Below, piece after piece: positions 1 to 7,830 of a stretch of DNA of 64,000 nucleotides; position 1 is the first letter of the stretch; each line of letters begins with the position of its first letter. The stretch covers positions 1 through 64,000 of the forward strand of contig DATLFA010000061.1 in the NCBI GenBank assembly GCA_035525225.1, given 5' to 3'. The notes below the pieces were generated by a model, which worked only from the letters and a program-made list of their open reading frames with translations, was not told the DNA's origin and ran no database searches. This DNA comes from DATLFA01 sp035525225 (GTDB lineage: Bacteria > Actinomycetota > Acidimicrobiia > Acidimicrobiales > WLNW01). A program made the position numbers and the translations under genes.

Positions 1-138
1 CACCACCACCGAGCCGCCCATGACCCCAAGATCCGACTCGTCATGGAACCCGACGGCACCCTGCACATCACCCACCCCGACGGCACCACCGAAACCACCA
101 AACCCCCAATCCGACAACCCGGCCTACCATGGAACTGA
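1..138 (+). CDS. C-terminal tail of a DUF222/13E12-type HNH endonuclease (5' end outside window)
   Basis: An open frame enters from the left edge and stops with TGA at 136-138. It encodes about 45 residues rich in His, Asp and Pro, including the stretches RLVMEPDGTLHITHPDGT and KPPIRQPG. A 'DGT.. .THPDGT' tail followed by a short Pro-rich end is typical of the region after the HNH domain in actinobacterial DUF222/13E12 proteins. The catalytic part lies outside the window, so this is a family-level inference. Related but broken copies occur near 33.8 kb and 50.6-51.5 kb. Confidence 0.55.
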   Translation, partial: HHHRAAHDPKIRLVMEPDGTLHITHPDGTTETTKPPIRQPGLPWN

Positions 139-164
139 TGAACCGACCTGCAAGACTCGCGTGC

Positions 165-545
165 ATGGCTCGCATCGGACGACTGAGCGTCGTGGCGCTC
201 GATTGCCGTGACCCTCGCGCGCTGGCCACGTTCTACAGCGCCATCACCGGGTTGGAGATAGAGGACGGTGACGACGACTGGGTGCAGCTACGCAGCGACG
301 GCGGTGCTGCGCTCGCCTTCCAGCTCGCCCCCGACCATGAGCCACCCGTGTGGCCGAGCAGCGAACACCCGCAACAGGCCCACCTCGACTTCGACGTCGA
401 CGATCTCGACGCAGCCGAGGTGCACGTGCTCGCACGGGGCGCCCGAAAAGCGGACGTCCAGCCGGGCTCGACGTTTCGCGTCTTCCTCGACCCTGCCGGT
501 CACCCGTTCTGCCTCGTACTCGCTCCTGAACAACGAGACTGCTGA
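165..545 (+). CDS. VOC (glyoxalase-like) family protein
   Basis: The protein has 126 residues from the ATG at 165 (MARIGRLSVVALDCRDP). An upstream in-frame ATG at 129 would overlap the preceding gene and adds residues that do not fit the fold. The opening strand, the 'DPRALATFYSAITG' helix and the closing 'VFLDPAGHPFCLVL' strand are the two ends of one VOC module of the Glyoxalase_6 type. Such proteins are small metal-dependent lyases, dioxygenases or antibiotic-binding proteins, and the sequence does not say which. It converges on modA with a gap of about 20 bases. Confidence 0.75.
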   Translation: MARIGRLSVVALDCRDPRALATFYSAITGLEIEDGDDDWVQLRSDGGAALAFQLAPDHEPPVWPSSEHPQQAHLDFDVDDLDAAEVHVLARGARKADVQPGSTFRVFLDPAGHPFCLVLAPEQRDC

Positions 546-565
546 ACCGACGAGCGACCGCGCCG

Positions 566-1375
566 TCAGGGCTTGGTGAATCCGTATTTCGCGAGGATCG
601 TTTGGCCTTGCGCGTCGGTGACGAAACCGACGAACGCGGTCGCGGCCGCTGCTTTCTTCGACGCCTTGATGACGGCGATCGGATACTTCGCCACGACGTT
701 CACGTCATCGGGTATCGCAACACCAACCGCCTTGTCGCCCGCCGCCTTCACGTCAGTGGCGTAGACGATGCCGGCGTCGGCCTCGCCGAGCGTGACCTTG
801 TTGACCACTGCCTTGACGTCGGCTTCGAGGCTCTTGGCGGTGACGGTCACGTTCGCCTTGTCGAGCACTTGTTTTGCATAGGCGCCGATGGGTACTTCGG
901 GCGCTGCCGTCACGTAGATCAACCCGGGCTTCGCGAGGTCGGCGATGCCGGTGATGTTCCTCGGATTGCCTTTGCCCACGATGATCTGCAGCTTGTTGGT
1001 AGCGAACGTCACCGGCGTGGATGCCGTGCCGGCGCCGCTCGACGCGGTGAGCTTGTCCATGTTGGCGGTGTCGGCCGACGCGAACACATCGACGGGGGCA
1101 CCCTGGTTGATCTGAATAACCAGCGCCGACGACGAAGCGAAGCTGAACGTGACGCGCGAACCCGGGTACGCGATCTCGAAGGCGGCCCCGATCTCCTTGA
1201 ACGAGTCGGTCAACGACGCGGCAGCCAACACGGTGACATCGCCGGTCGGCGCTGACCTCGAGGCGTCGTCGCCGCAGCCCGCGGCGAGCAGACCGAGCAA
1301 AGACAGGAACATCAGGAGATGTCGAGGTGGGTGCGCATGGGCGGCATCGTAGTCAGGTCTTGAGTAACTAATCAT
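566..1375 (-). CDS. modA: molybdate-binding periplasmic lipoprotein ModA
   Basis: This is the substrate-binding component of a molybdate ABC importer. The mature part opens with 'VTVLAAASLTDSFKEIG', the classic ModA start, followed by the oxyanion-binding segments 'FASSSALVIQINQGAPVDVFASAD'. A lipobox (LLAAGC) predicts a lipid-anchored protein. Two in-frame ATGs could start it, at 1375 and 1312, and both sit at the end of an identical 12-base repeat. The longer form is given because it supplies a charged N-terminal region to the signal peptide. No modB or modC follows, so it is an orphan here. It diverges from a TOBE-containing regulator. Confidence 0.88.
   Translation of the reverse strand: MISYSRPDYDAAHAHPPRHLLMFLSLLGLLAAGCGDDASRSAPTGDVTVLAAASLTDSFKEIGAAFEIAYPGSRVTFSFASSSALVIQINQGAPVDVFASADTANMDKLTASSGAGTASTPVTFATNKLQIIVGKGNPRNITGIADLAKPGLIYVTAAPEVPIGAYAKQVLDKANVTVTAKSLEADVKAVVNKVTLGEADAGIVYATDVKAAGDKAVGVAIPDDVNVVAKYPIAVIKASKKAAAATAFVGFVTDAQGQTILAKYGFTKP
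1310..1321. promoter_or_regulatory. candidate operator, copy 1 (CATCAGGAGATG)
   Basis: CATCAGGAGATG is an inverted repeat (CATC/GATG around AGGA), and here the dyad extends one base each side to ACATC/GATGT. An exact second copy lies at 1373-1384. This copy overlaps the downstream candidate start codon of modA. Its role as a binding site for the adjacent PadR-TOBE regulator is an inference. Confidence 0.35.
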
Positions 1376-1384
1376 CAGGAGATG
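1373..1384. promoter_or_regulatory. candidate operator, copy 2 (CATCAGGAGATG)
   Basis: This is an exact second copy of the 12-base dyad at 1310-1321. It lies 63 bases away, which is about six helical turns, in the divergent modA/regulator intergenic region. It overlaps the upstream candidate start of modA and ends 13 bases before the regulator GTG. Same-face spacing and proximity to a molybdate-type regulator make it a reasonable operator candidate. Confidence 0.35.
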
Positions 1385-1397
1385 AGTTTGCGCTAGA

Positions 1398-2213
1398 GTG
1401 CCGGTCGTGGCAAGCGAATCTGCGTCAACGGCGGCGTCGCCACGGCGAGCGGAGAGCGCGCGGCGTCTCGGGTGCGGCGATCTGTCGCTAGGCGAGCGTG
1501 TCTGCCTCGCCTTGATCGACGAGGGCGTCGACCACGGATGGGCCATCGGCACCGAGCTGGCCCCTGACGGCGAGCTCGGTCGCGTCTGGACGCTTTCGCG
1601 CCCGCTGACCTATCGGGCCGTCGAGCAGCTCGAGAGCAAAGGCATCGTCCGCCGAAAGGGACCGCGCAGAGGCGGGCGAGAACGGACGTTGCTGTCGTGC
1701 ACTGCGCACGGCCGGCGGGTCGCACGCGAATGGCTGGATGCGCCGGTCGAGCACCTGCGCGACGTTCGGACAGAGTTGCTGCTCAAGGTGTTGTTGCGCC
1801 GGCGGCGAGGATTGGCGACCGAGCCGCTGCTCCAAGCGCAACAGCAGGCGTTCGGCGACCATATCGACACGCTCACCACCGTCGGCGCGGCCGCCGATCC
1901 GGTCGACTTGTGGCGTCGTGAGAGCGCACGCGCGGTGCGCCGGTTCCTCGATGCCGCGCTTGCAGTGATGACCCAGCCCCAACGAACCGAGGAGCTACCG
2001 CTCATGCGTCTCAGCGCCCGCAATCAACTCCGCGCGCGCGTCACGTCGGTCGTGCACGGCGGCGTCATGTCGACGGTCAAGACCGTGTTGGCCGATGGTC
2101 AGACTGTCACCGCAGTGATCACCAGGGAGTCGGCGCAAGACCTCGACCTCGCGCCCGATGACGACGTGCTCGTGATCGTCAAGTCGACAGAGGTCATGCT
2201 GGCCAAGCCGTAG
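1398..2213 (+). CDS. PadR-like HTH regulator fused to a C-terminal TOBE (molybdate-binding) domain
   Basis: The protein has 271 residues. Positions 30-120 form a PadR-type winged helix ('LSLGERVCLALIDEG...YRAVEQLESKGIVRRKGPRRGGRERT'), followed by a helical C-terminal region typical of PadR proteins. The last 68 residues, from 'MRLSARNQLRARVTSV' to 'VIVKSTEVMLAKP', form a Mop/TOBE domain of the molybdate-binding type. The layout is analogous to ModE (HTH plus TOBE) but uses a different DNA-binding head. It starts at a GTG and is divergent from modA, so molybdate- or tungstate-dependent control of modA is the natural inference. Confidence 0.82.
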   Translation: MPVVASESASTAASPRRAESARRLGCGDLSLGERVCLALIDEGVDHGWAIGTELAPDGELGRVWTLSRPLTYRAVEQLESKGIVRRKGPRRGGRERTLLSCTAHGRRVAREWLDAPVEHLRDVRTELLLKVLLRRRRGLATEPLLQAQQQAFGDHIDTLTTVGAAADPVDLWRRESARAVRRFLDAALAVMTQPQRTEELPLMRLSARNQLRARVTSVVHGGVMSTVKTVLADGQTVTAVITRESAQDLDLAPDDDVLVIVKSTEVMLAKP

Positions 2214-2238
2214 CGAGCGACGAGGACGACCGTGGCGA

Positions 2239-3369
2239 TCATGGTCTTGTCGGGTTCAGACCGGTGGCGTTATCAGGTGCGCAGAGGAGCTCTTCCTCTC
2301 TGTATCGATCTCCATCGTCACGCAATGGTCGCAATGCAAGCGCGTCGTAGACACGCTCGTATGCAGCACACATGCTCGCGGCACCGAACGTGGCGGCATG
2401 GTGGCGACATTTGTCAGGGTCGATCTCGTGGAGTCGATCGACGGCGTCGACCATTTGATCGAGGTCGTCGCAGATGAAGCCGGTGACGCCATCGACGATG
2501 ATCTCGGGTACCGAACCGCGCCGTAGCGCGATCACCGGCGTGCCGGCAGCCATCGATTCGATCATCACGAGACCGAACGGCTCGGGCCAGTCACTGGGGA
2601 AGAGTGTGGCTGCTGCACCGGCGTAGAAGTCGGGCTTGAGGTCTTCCGTGAGTTCGCCCATGAACCAGACGTCGTTGGCACGGAAAACGGGTTCGATCTC
2701 GTCGCGGTAGTAGTCCGCGTCGAGCGGATCGATTTTGGCCGCGACGTGCAGTGATCGTCCGGAGAGTCGGGCGATCTCGACGGCCATCGCGGGACCCTTC
2801 TCGGTATTGATCCGCCCGATGAACGCGAGATGGTCGCCGCGGCGCCGTGTCGAGGCGTGATATCGCCCGAGTTCGAGGCCGTTGTACACGGTGGCCGCCC
2901 AACGAAGTCCGAGACCGTCGAGCGCGAGGCGTTGGTGATTGCTGATCGACACGAGTGGGATGTTTGGATACAGCGGCAGTATGTGGCGCAGATGGTCGAG
3001 GTCGAGTCGTCCGTGCATGGTGAGGAGCGTCGGAGTTGTCGCGTAGTGCGCGAACGGGAGCGTCCAGACATCGACGTGGGAATGGATCACATCGAAGTCG
3101 TCCGCGCGTTCGTACACGTCCGCCAACATGCGTAGGTGAAGGTGGGGGGCGAGCTCGATCATCTCTCGGCGGCTCAAGCGCACGCGTAGCGGAGCATCTG
3201 CGGCGACCGATAGTCGCGCTCGAGTGGTCGATGTGTCCGCGGCGAAGAGGGTTACCTCGTGACCCAGGTCGACGAGTCCGTCGCAGAGGGCGGCAATGAC
3301 CCGTTCGGTGCCCCCGTAACCGGCCGGCGGGACCGCCTCGTACAACGGCGCAATCTGCGCGATTCGCAT
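2239..3369 (-). CDS. GT4 family glycosyltransferase
   Basis: The protein has 376 residues in a GT-B fold. The N-terminal domain begins 'MRIAQIAPLYEAVPPAGYGGTERVI', with the glycine-rich acceptor loop. The C-terminal domain carries 'HLAFIGRINTEKGP' and the family E-x7-E region 'PEPFGLVMIESMAAGTPVIAL' that binds the nucleotide sugar. It starts 6 bases after the stop of a small zinc-ribbon gene on the same strand, so the two are probably co-transcribed. Across a short gap it diverges from a debranching-type glucosidase. A role in alpha-glucan or compatible-solute metabolism is suggested by that neighbour only. Confidence 0.85.
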   Translation of the reverse strand: MRIAQIAPLYEAVPPAGYGGTERVIAALCDGLVDLGHEVTLFAADTSTTRARLSVAADAPLRVRLSRREMIELAPHLHLRMLADVYERADDFDVIHSHVDVWTLPFAHYATTPTLLTMHGRLDLDHLRHILPLYPNIPLVSISNHQRLALDGLGLRWAATVYNGLELGRYHASTRRRGDHLAFIGRINTEKGPAMAVEIARLSGRSLHVAAKIDPLDADYYRDEIEPVFRANDVWFMGELTEDLKPDFYAGAAATLFPSDWPEPFGLVMIESMAAGTPVIALRRGSVPEIIVDGVTGFICDDLDQMVDAVDRLHEIDPDKCRHHAATFGAASMCAAYERVYDALALRPLRDDGDRYREEELLCAPDNATGLNPTRP

Positions 3370-3375
3370 CTCAGC

Positions 3376-3630
3376 TCACCCGAAGGGAACAGGAAGTACC
3401 GCTGACTCGGGCTCGGAAAGGGTGATCTCGTCGGAAAGGGTGATCTCGTCGGAAAGGATGATGTCGACGGACGCGGCCTCGGCAGGGTGAAAAGCGACCG
3501 GTATGAGGTAACCGAACCGGTGGAGGTACGTGCGCTGGCAGGGGGCGCAGGTGCTTGTGGCGCCCAGAGGATCGTTCGCCAACTCGCCGCCACACTCGGG
3601 GCAGCTCATCGCAAACAGGCCGGCCGTCAT
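3376..3630 (-). CDS. small zinc-ribbon protein with a hexapeptide repeat tail
   Basis: The protein has 84 residues. The start at 3630 is chosen because GGAGGAGG lies 6 bases upstream; the ATG at 3636 abuts that site. A CPECGGEL...CAPC pattern gives two CxxC knuckles, consistent with one structural zinc. The C-terminus contains a tandem LSDEIT peptide repeat encoded by the 18-base repeat at 3413-3466. The function is unknown. Its position directly before the GT4 gene suggests co-expression. Confidence 0.65.
   Translation of the reverse strand: MTAGLFAMSCPECGGELANDPLGATSTCAPCQRTYLHRFGYLIPVAFHPAEAASVDIILSDEITLSDEITLSEPESAVLPVPFG
3413..3466. repeat. 18-bp tandem repeat, three copies, inside the zinc-ribbon gene
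   Basis: TCGGAAAGGGTGATCTCG occurs at 3413-3430 and 3431-3448, with a third, slightly changed copy at 3449-3466. The length is a multiple of three, so copy-number change would add or remove six residues (LSDEIT) without shifting the frame. Confidence 0.9.
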
Positions 3631-3729
3631 CAACATCCTCCTCCGCTCGAAGTGACTTCGTTACCCGGGGTGTCGATTCCCTAACGCATTGCCGCGGCAA
3701 TTCTTCCACGACGGGAGAGACTTTGGTAT

Positions 3730-5802
3730 ATGCGTGATCCACTCGACGCCGTGTCCGACGCCGTTCCCTCGATCGGCCGGCGTCAACTCGTTCTCGTCGA
3801 CGGTCGAACATTCGCGATCAGCGACGAGGCGGGCCAGATGACCACCGCCACGCACGGCTTGGTGCATGATGACCTACGACATCTTTCATTGTTCGCCGTT
3901 ACCGTTGATGAAGGCGAGATGGAAGTCCTCGCATCGAGCGCGCCGACCCCGCTGTCGGCGGTGGTCGTGGCCCGATTGGGCAAAGGCGGGGATGCGTCGT
4001 CGCGAGCGGTCCTGACGCGGCGCCGATGGGTGGCCGGCGGGTTGCGTGAAGACGTGCATGTGCACAACACGTCGCCGCGGCGCCAACGATGGACGTTGCG
4101 CTTACGTCTGGCCGCCGATTTCGCCCACGTTTTCGATGTCAAGGCCGGTCACTCGGGGACCGATCGCGGCCTCGTCGCCGACGACGAAGGATGGACGATC
4201 GATTCTGCCGACGCGACGGCACGCACCTGCGTCCGCGCGGCGCCGCTGCCCGACGAGGTCGACCTGTCCTCTGGCACGTTGACGTGGCGGCTCGATGTAG
4301 ACGGGCGCAGCGAAGCCATGATCAGCGTCACTGTCGAGCCGGTCGTCGACGACGAACCAGCGGGGTTGGCGTTTCCCTGTGGCAGCGTGCCCGGAGACGC
4401 CATCCCGATGCGCCGGTTGGCGTCGTGGCAGGCGTCGGTGCCGAGGGTCGTTTCGAAGGATCCGCGACTGTCGCTCGTCGTGGAGCAGGCGTTGGCCGAT
4501 ATCGCCGCGTTGCGCATCATCGACTCGGCCCACGTCGACCGACCGGTGATCGCGGCCGGCGCACCGTGGTTCATGACGCTGTTCGGGCGCGACTCTCTGA
4601 TCACGTCGTGGATGACGCTGCCGTTCGACCCCGAGCTCGCGGTCGGTGTGCTGTCGACGCTCGCCGAACTTCAGGGTCGGGACCATGACCCGGTGGCCGA
4701 AGAGCAGCCGGGCAAGATCCTCCACGAGTTGCGCCGTCACGGGGGCGGAGGACCGTTCGGGAATCGGCGCCGCTATTACGGCACGGTCGACGCCACGCCG
4801 TTGTTCGTGATGCTCGCGGCGGAGACGAGACGGTGGGGGGCATTGCGCGACACCGAGATGAGAGAGCTGGCGCCCGCGGTAGACGCGGCACTGACGTGGA
4901 TTCTCGGTCACGGCGATTCGAATTGCGACGGCCTCGTGGACTATCGACGCAGCGACGCGTCCGGTCTCTCCAACCAAGGCTGGAAGGATTCGTGGGACGG
5001 CGTGACATTCGCGGATGGCTCGCTGGCGAAAGGCCCGATCGCGCTCGCCGAAGTACAGGGCTATGTGTACGCGGCGCTGCTCGGCGCGGCGGAACTCGTG
5101 GGCCCGATGGGCATCGCGCGCGACTCCGGCGAGCTGCTCGAACGGGCTGCGCGCCTCAAGGTCGAGTTCAACGAATCGTTCTGGGACGAGCGCGGCTGGT
5201 TCGCGATGGGTCTCGACGGAGACGGTCACCGTATCGATTCGCTGACGACCAACCCAGGCCACGCATTGTGGACAGGGATCGCCGATGCCGATCACGCCAA
5301 CGAGTACCTCGAGCAGCTGATGCAGCCGTCGATGTGGACGGGATGGGGGCTGCGCACGCTGGCCGACACTATGGCTGCCTATGACCCGCTCAGCTACCAC
5401 AACGGATCGGTTTGGCCCCACGACACCGCGATCTGTGCCGCCGGCGCAGCCCGCTACGGTCGGTGGGACATCGTCGATCGCATCATCGACGGAGCGTTCG
5501 ACGCCGCAAGCGAATTCGATGGCCGACCGCCCGAGCTCTTTGCGGGCATCGCCCGCGCCGAGGCACCGATGCCCGTCGCGTATCCGGCCTCGTGTTCTCC
5601 GCAGGCGTGGTCGTCCGCGTCGGTGTTGCTCTCGATGCGATCGATGCTCGACCTGGGGCCGTCGGCCGATGGAGCCAGTCTCTGCATCGGCCGTGAGGAT
5701 CTTTCGCAAGTGCCGGACATGAGCATCGAACGAATCCGTTTCGCCGGCTCCACCGTCACCGTCACCGTCGACGGCGGGGTCGGCGAGGTCACCGGTAGTT
5801 GA
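3730..5802 (+). CDS. amylo-alpha-1,6-glucosidase-type glycogen debranching enzyme
   Basis: The protein has 690 residues. The N-terminal third is the GDE_N-like beta domain ('SIGRRQLVLVDGRTFAISDEAG...THGLVHDDLRHLSLF'). The rest is an (alpha/alpha)6 barrel with 'GAPWFMTLFGRDSLITSWM', 'SDASGLSNQGWKDSWDG' and 'YHNGSVWPHDTAICAAG', the carboxylate-bearing motifs of this glucosidase family. The length is normal. Intracellular debranching of alpha-glucans, or trimming of a related oligosaccharide, is likely. It is divergent from the GT4 gene, a pairing seen in other bacteria. Confidence 0.88.
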   Translation: MRDPLDAVSDAVPSIGRRQLVLVDGRTFAISDEAGQMTTATHGLVHDDLRHLSLFAVTVDEGEMEVLASSAPTPLSAVVVARLGKGGDASSRAVLTRRRWVAGGLREDVHVHNTSPRRQRWTLRLRLAADFAHVFDVKAGHSGTDRGLVADDEGWTIDSADATARTCVRAAPLPDEVDLSSGTLTWRLDVDGRSEAMISVTVEPVVDDEPAGLAFPCGSVPGDAIPMRRLASWQASVPRVVSKDPRLSLVVEQALADIAALRIIDSAHVDRPVIAAGAPWFMTLFGRDSLITSWMTLPFDPELAVGVLSTLAELQGRDHDPVAEEQPGKILHELRRHGGGGPFGNRRRYYGTVDATPLFVMLAAETRRWGALRDTEMRELAPAVDAALTWILGHGDSNCDGLVDYRRSDASGLSNQGWKDSWDGVTFADGSLAKGPIALAEVQGYVYAALLGAAELVGPMGIARDSGELLERAARLKVEFNESFWDERGWFAMGLDGDGHRIDSLTTNPGHALWTGIADADHANEYLEQLMQPSMWTGWGLRTLADTMAAYDPLSYHNGSVWPHDTAICAAGAARYGRWDIVDRIIDGAFDAASEFDGRPPELFAGIARAEAPMPVAYPASCSPQAWSSASVLLSMRSMLDLGPSADGASLCIGREDLSQVPDMSIERIRFAGSTVTVTVDGGVGEVTGS

Positions 5803-6750
5803 CGCCCGACTGGCGCGTTGCGACGAGCACGACCACGTCGTCTTCCGCGCTGTCGCCTATCGCCGTCGCAAGGGTCTCGGCGTCGAGGTTGTACTTGACT
5901 CGATCCGCGACCTCGACGAGTCGGTCGAGCGAGCGGTCGATGTGTTCGTCGCGGCGTTCGAGAGCCCGTCGGTGTAGAGAACGGCACTCTCGCCGCTGTC
6001 GAGGTGGACCACACCTTCGATGTGCTGCAGCGACAACAGCGTGGCCGGCGCGGCCAAGGCGGTGAGCCCCAAGCCGCTCACGGGAATTGCGGTCGACAAC
6101 CCTCGTGACGTGACGACGGGGATGTCGAGCGCGATGCCCCAAGTACGACCGCCGATGGGCAGATCGTGGAGCGACCTGCCCTAAGGAAGTTGCGCCGTGC
6201 GAAACAGCTCGACGCCCTCGTCGACGATGCGCAATCGAGTGCCGGCGGGAAGGCCGGCGGCAATGGATTTTCCGACGTCTTCGCCGAGGTAGGTGATCGA
6301 GAGGAACCCGGTGACTTCGCCATCAGGGCGCTGCAATGGCTGGAAGATTTAGTACCCCGGGCGGGTCGACGGGGCCAAGGGGACGACTGGCGTCACCAGG
6401 GCCTTTCCCAGTTCGTACACGGGGCGGCGCGGCGCGTCTACGAATGTGCCGTCTGCTGCGCGATCGATGATTCGCAAGCCGAACTTCGCTTCGAACTGTG
6501 CGCGTTGCTCGTCGGGAACGATCGGCTCGTACGCCAGCGCACCGGCCATGCCCGGCGCCAACAGCACCTTTGCGAATGTGTCGAGGCGCTGGGCATCGAC
6601 CGCGCCGGTCGCATCTACGAGGGCGTTCGCGGACGCCAGCACTGCCTCTGTCTGCGGTCGGGGACGACGAGCTGGGTTCGCTGGCCTCGCTGCGGCTGCA
6701 AGCGCCCGACGATAGCGCCCCGACCTGCTTCCATCGAAGGACTGCCCCGT
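5789..6750 (-). pseudogene. decayed CHASE-domain sensor / SpoIIE-type protein phosphatase
   Basis: Reading the minus strand, one frame runs from about 6750 through a CHASE-like sensor segment ('ALAYEPIVPDEQRAQFEAKF', then 'GEVTGFLSITYLGEDVGKS' and 'LPAGTRLRIVDEGVELF'). It is interrupted by in-frame TAA (6349-6351) and TAG (6181-6183). It then passes directly into the C-terminal part of a PP2C/SpoIIE phosphatase ('VVHLDSGESAVLYTDGL'), so most of the phosphatase domain is deleted. One missing base near 5972 shifts the frame, after which 'ERRDEHIDRSLDRLVEVAD...EDDVVVLVAT' completes the family C-terminus. The N-terminal membrane part is unrecognisable. The 3' end overlaps the debranching-enzyme stop. 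Confidence 0.75.
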
Positions 6751-6776
6751 GTAGCTGGTGTTGCTCCATCGGTGTT

Positions 6777-6929
6777 TCAGGCCGGTTCGTTCGGCTCGAC
6801 CGCGTCGTCCTCCTCCTCGAACAGCGAGCGCCCAGGGGCGTCGGGATCCGCCGGTGGTGACCCACCCTCGTGATCGCCCTCATGCTCGGGTTCGGGCTCG
6901 GGCTCGGGCTCGTTTGCTGCACGCGTCAT
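6777..6929 (-). CDS. small acidic protein of unknown function
   Basis: The predicted protein has 50 residues, begins MTRAANEPEPEPE and ends FEEEDDAVEPNEPA. It is very rich in Glu, Asp and Pro. AAAGGAG lies 5 bases before the ATG, which supports the start. An EP-dipeptide run is encoded by a GGGCTC-type repeat at about 6888-6912. It sits between two gene remnants and could be a genuine small gene or a survivor of a larger one. No function can be assigned. Confidence 0.45.
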   Translation of the reverse strand: MTRAANEPEPEPEPEHEGDHEGGSPPADPDAPGRSLFEEEDDAVEPNEPA

Positions 6930-6942
6930 GGCGCTCCTTTTG

Positions 6943-6990
6943 TTTGCGCTCTGCTTTTTGTTTGCGCTCTGCTTTTTGCGCTCTGCGCTC
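6943..6990. repeat. 18-bp tandem repeat (TTTGCGCTCTGCTTTTTG)
   Basis: There are two perfect copies at 6943-6960 and 6961-6978, plus a partial copy to about 6990. They lie directly upstream of the small acidic gene in an unusually T-rich stretch for this genome. This may be slippage-prone promoter or leader DNA. Confidence 0.8.
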
Positions 6991-7119
6991 CCGTTGGAGA
7001 CACGTCGGTGCCCATTGGTACCCACCCCGCATTCACTCAACCGCGGACACGCTCGAACGCGTACAGGTTTGGGCCCGGTCCGGACGGGGGTAACGGCTGA
7101 CCGGAGTAGGAGCGTGCTC

Positions 7120-7317
7120 GTGGAAACGTCACCTTCGCGACTTGAGTACGAGGGCCCGGCCCCACAGCTTTTCGAGCCGGGCGAGGTAGAGCATCCGTCG
7201 CGCCGGCTCAGCAAGGCCGAAGCACTGGTGTACGTGAGGACCATCCGGGCCCGGCTGCACCGCTCGGGCGAGTTCGGCCCCGAACCCGTCCATCACGAGC
7301 ATCGCCGGGTCGCGTAA
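7120..7317 (+). CDS. small hypothetical protein (65 aa)
   Basis: This open frame starts at a GTG at 7120 with AGGAG seven bases upstream (7108-7112) and ends at TAA 7315-7317. Third codon positions are mostly G or C, as in real genes here. The peptide begins METSPSRLEYEGP and has a basic helical middle ('RRLSKAEALVYVRTIRARLH'). No family was recognised. It lies in a zone of gene decay and overlaps the frameshifted 3' end of the PPOX gene, so its status is uncertain. Confidence 0.35.
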   Translation: METSPSRLEYEGPAPQLFEPGEVEHPSRRLSKAEALVYVRTIRARLHRSGEFGPEPVHHEHRRVA

Positions 7318-7762
7318 CCGGCCACTCCTAAACCGAGGTCGGTGGACCCCCGCTGGGGCGGCGGGGGTTCGCCTCCCATCGTCTTTTCGCGCTGGCGGTC
7401 CGCGCTGATCTTGAGGATGACCCGCTCGCCGATCTTGTCGGGCGGGTAGGGTGGTCGACATAGCGCATGCTGAGCTCATCGATGTGCTGACGGGCAGCCT
7501 CGCCTCGAACGACGTCGACCACTCGGCCCCGCACTTCCGCGTAGCGGTAGGGATCGTTGCGGTCCCAGATGGTCACCGCCACGAGGGGGTTGCGCTCGAC
7601 GTTGTGGAATTTTGCCCGGTGCGTCTCTGTGTTGATCAACAAGTGCTCGCCGTCGCAATCGACCCACATCACGTGCGTCATCGGTCGACCACTCGGCAGC
7701 ATCGTGGTGAATGCGGCGAAGTTGGGTTCTCGGGCCATGCTGCGCGCCGGTTCATCGATCAC
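7293..7762 (-). pseudogene. PPOX-class (F420/FMN) oxidoreductase, frameshifted
   Basis: It starts at a GTG (7762) with AGGAG five bases upstream. The N-terminal 100 residues are a clean split-barrel flavin/F420 protein ('LPSGRPMTHVMWVDCDGEHLLINTET.RAKFHNVERNPLVAVTIWD...YAEVRGRVV'). After 'RYVDHP' the frame is lost near 7446-7452. One extra base would restore 'YPPDKIGERVILKISADRQ', so a single-base deletion is the simplest reading. In the restored frame the next stop is at 7293-7295. It is either a recent pseudogene or a sequencing error. Confidence 0.75.
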
Positions 7763-7830
7763 GACGGCTCCTGTCTATGTGATGTGAGTATGCCTCTTCG
7801 CGAGCAGAAGGTCCCTCGTAGGATGCCCTC

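Noticed and set aside
566..2213. A complete modABC transport operon
   Set aside because: Only modA and the regulator are present; neighbouring genes are a VOC protein and a glycosyltransferase, not a permease or ATPase.
4102..5709. Long minus-strand open frame (about 535 codons) opposite the debranching enzyme
   Set aside because: Arg/Gly/His-rich composition and no family signature; it is the antisense shadow of a clear GDE gene in high-GC DNA.
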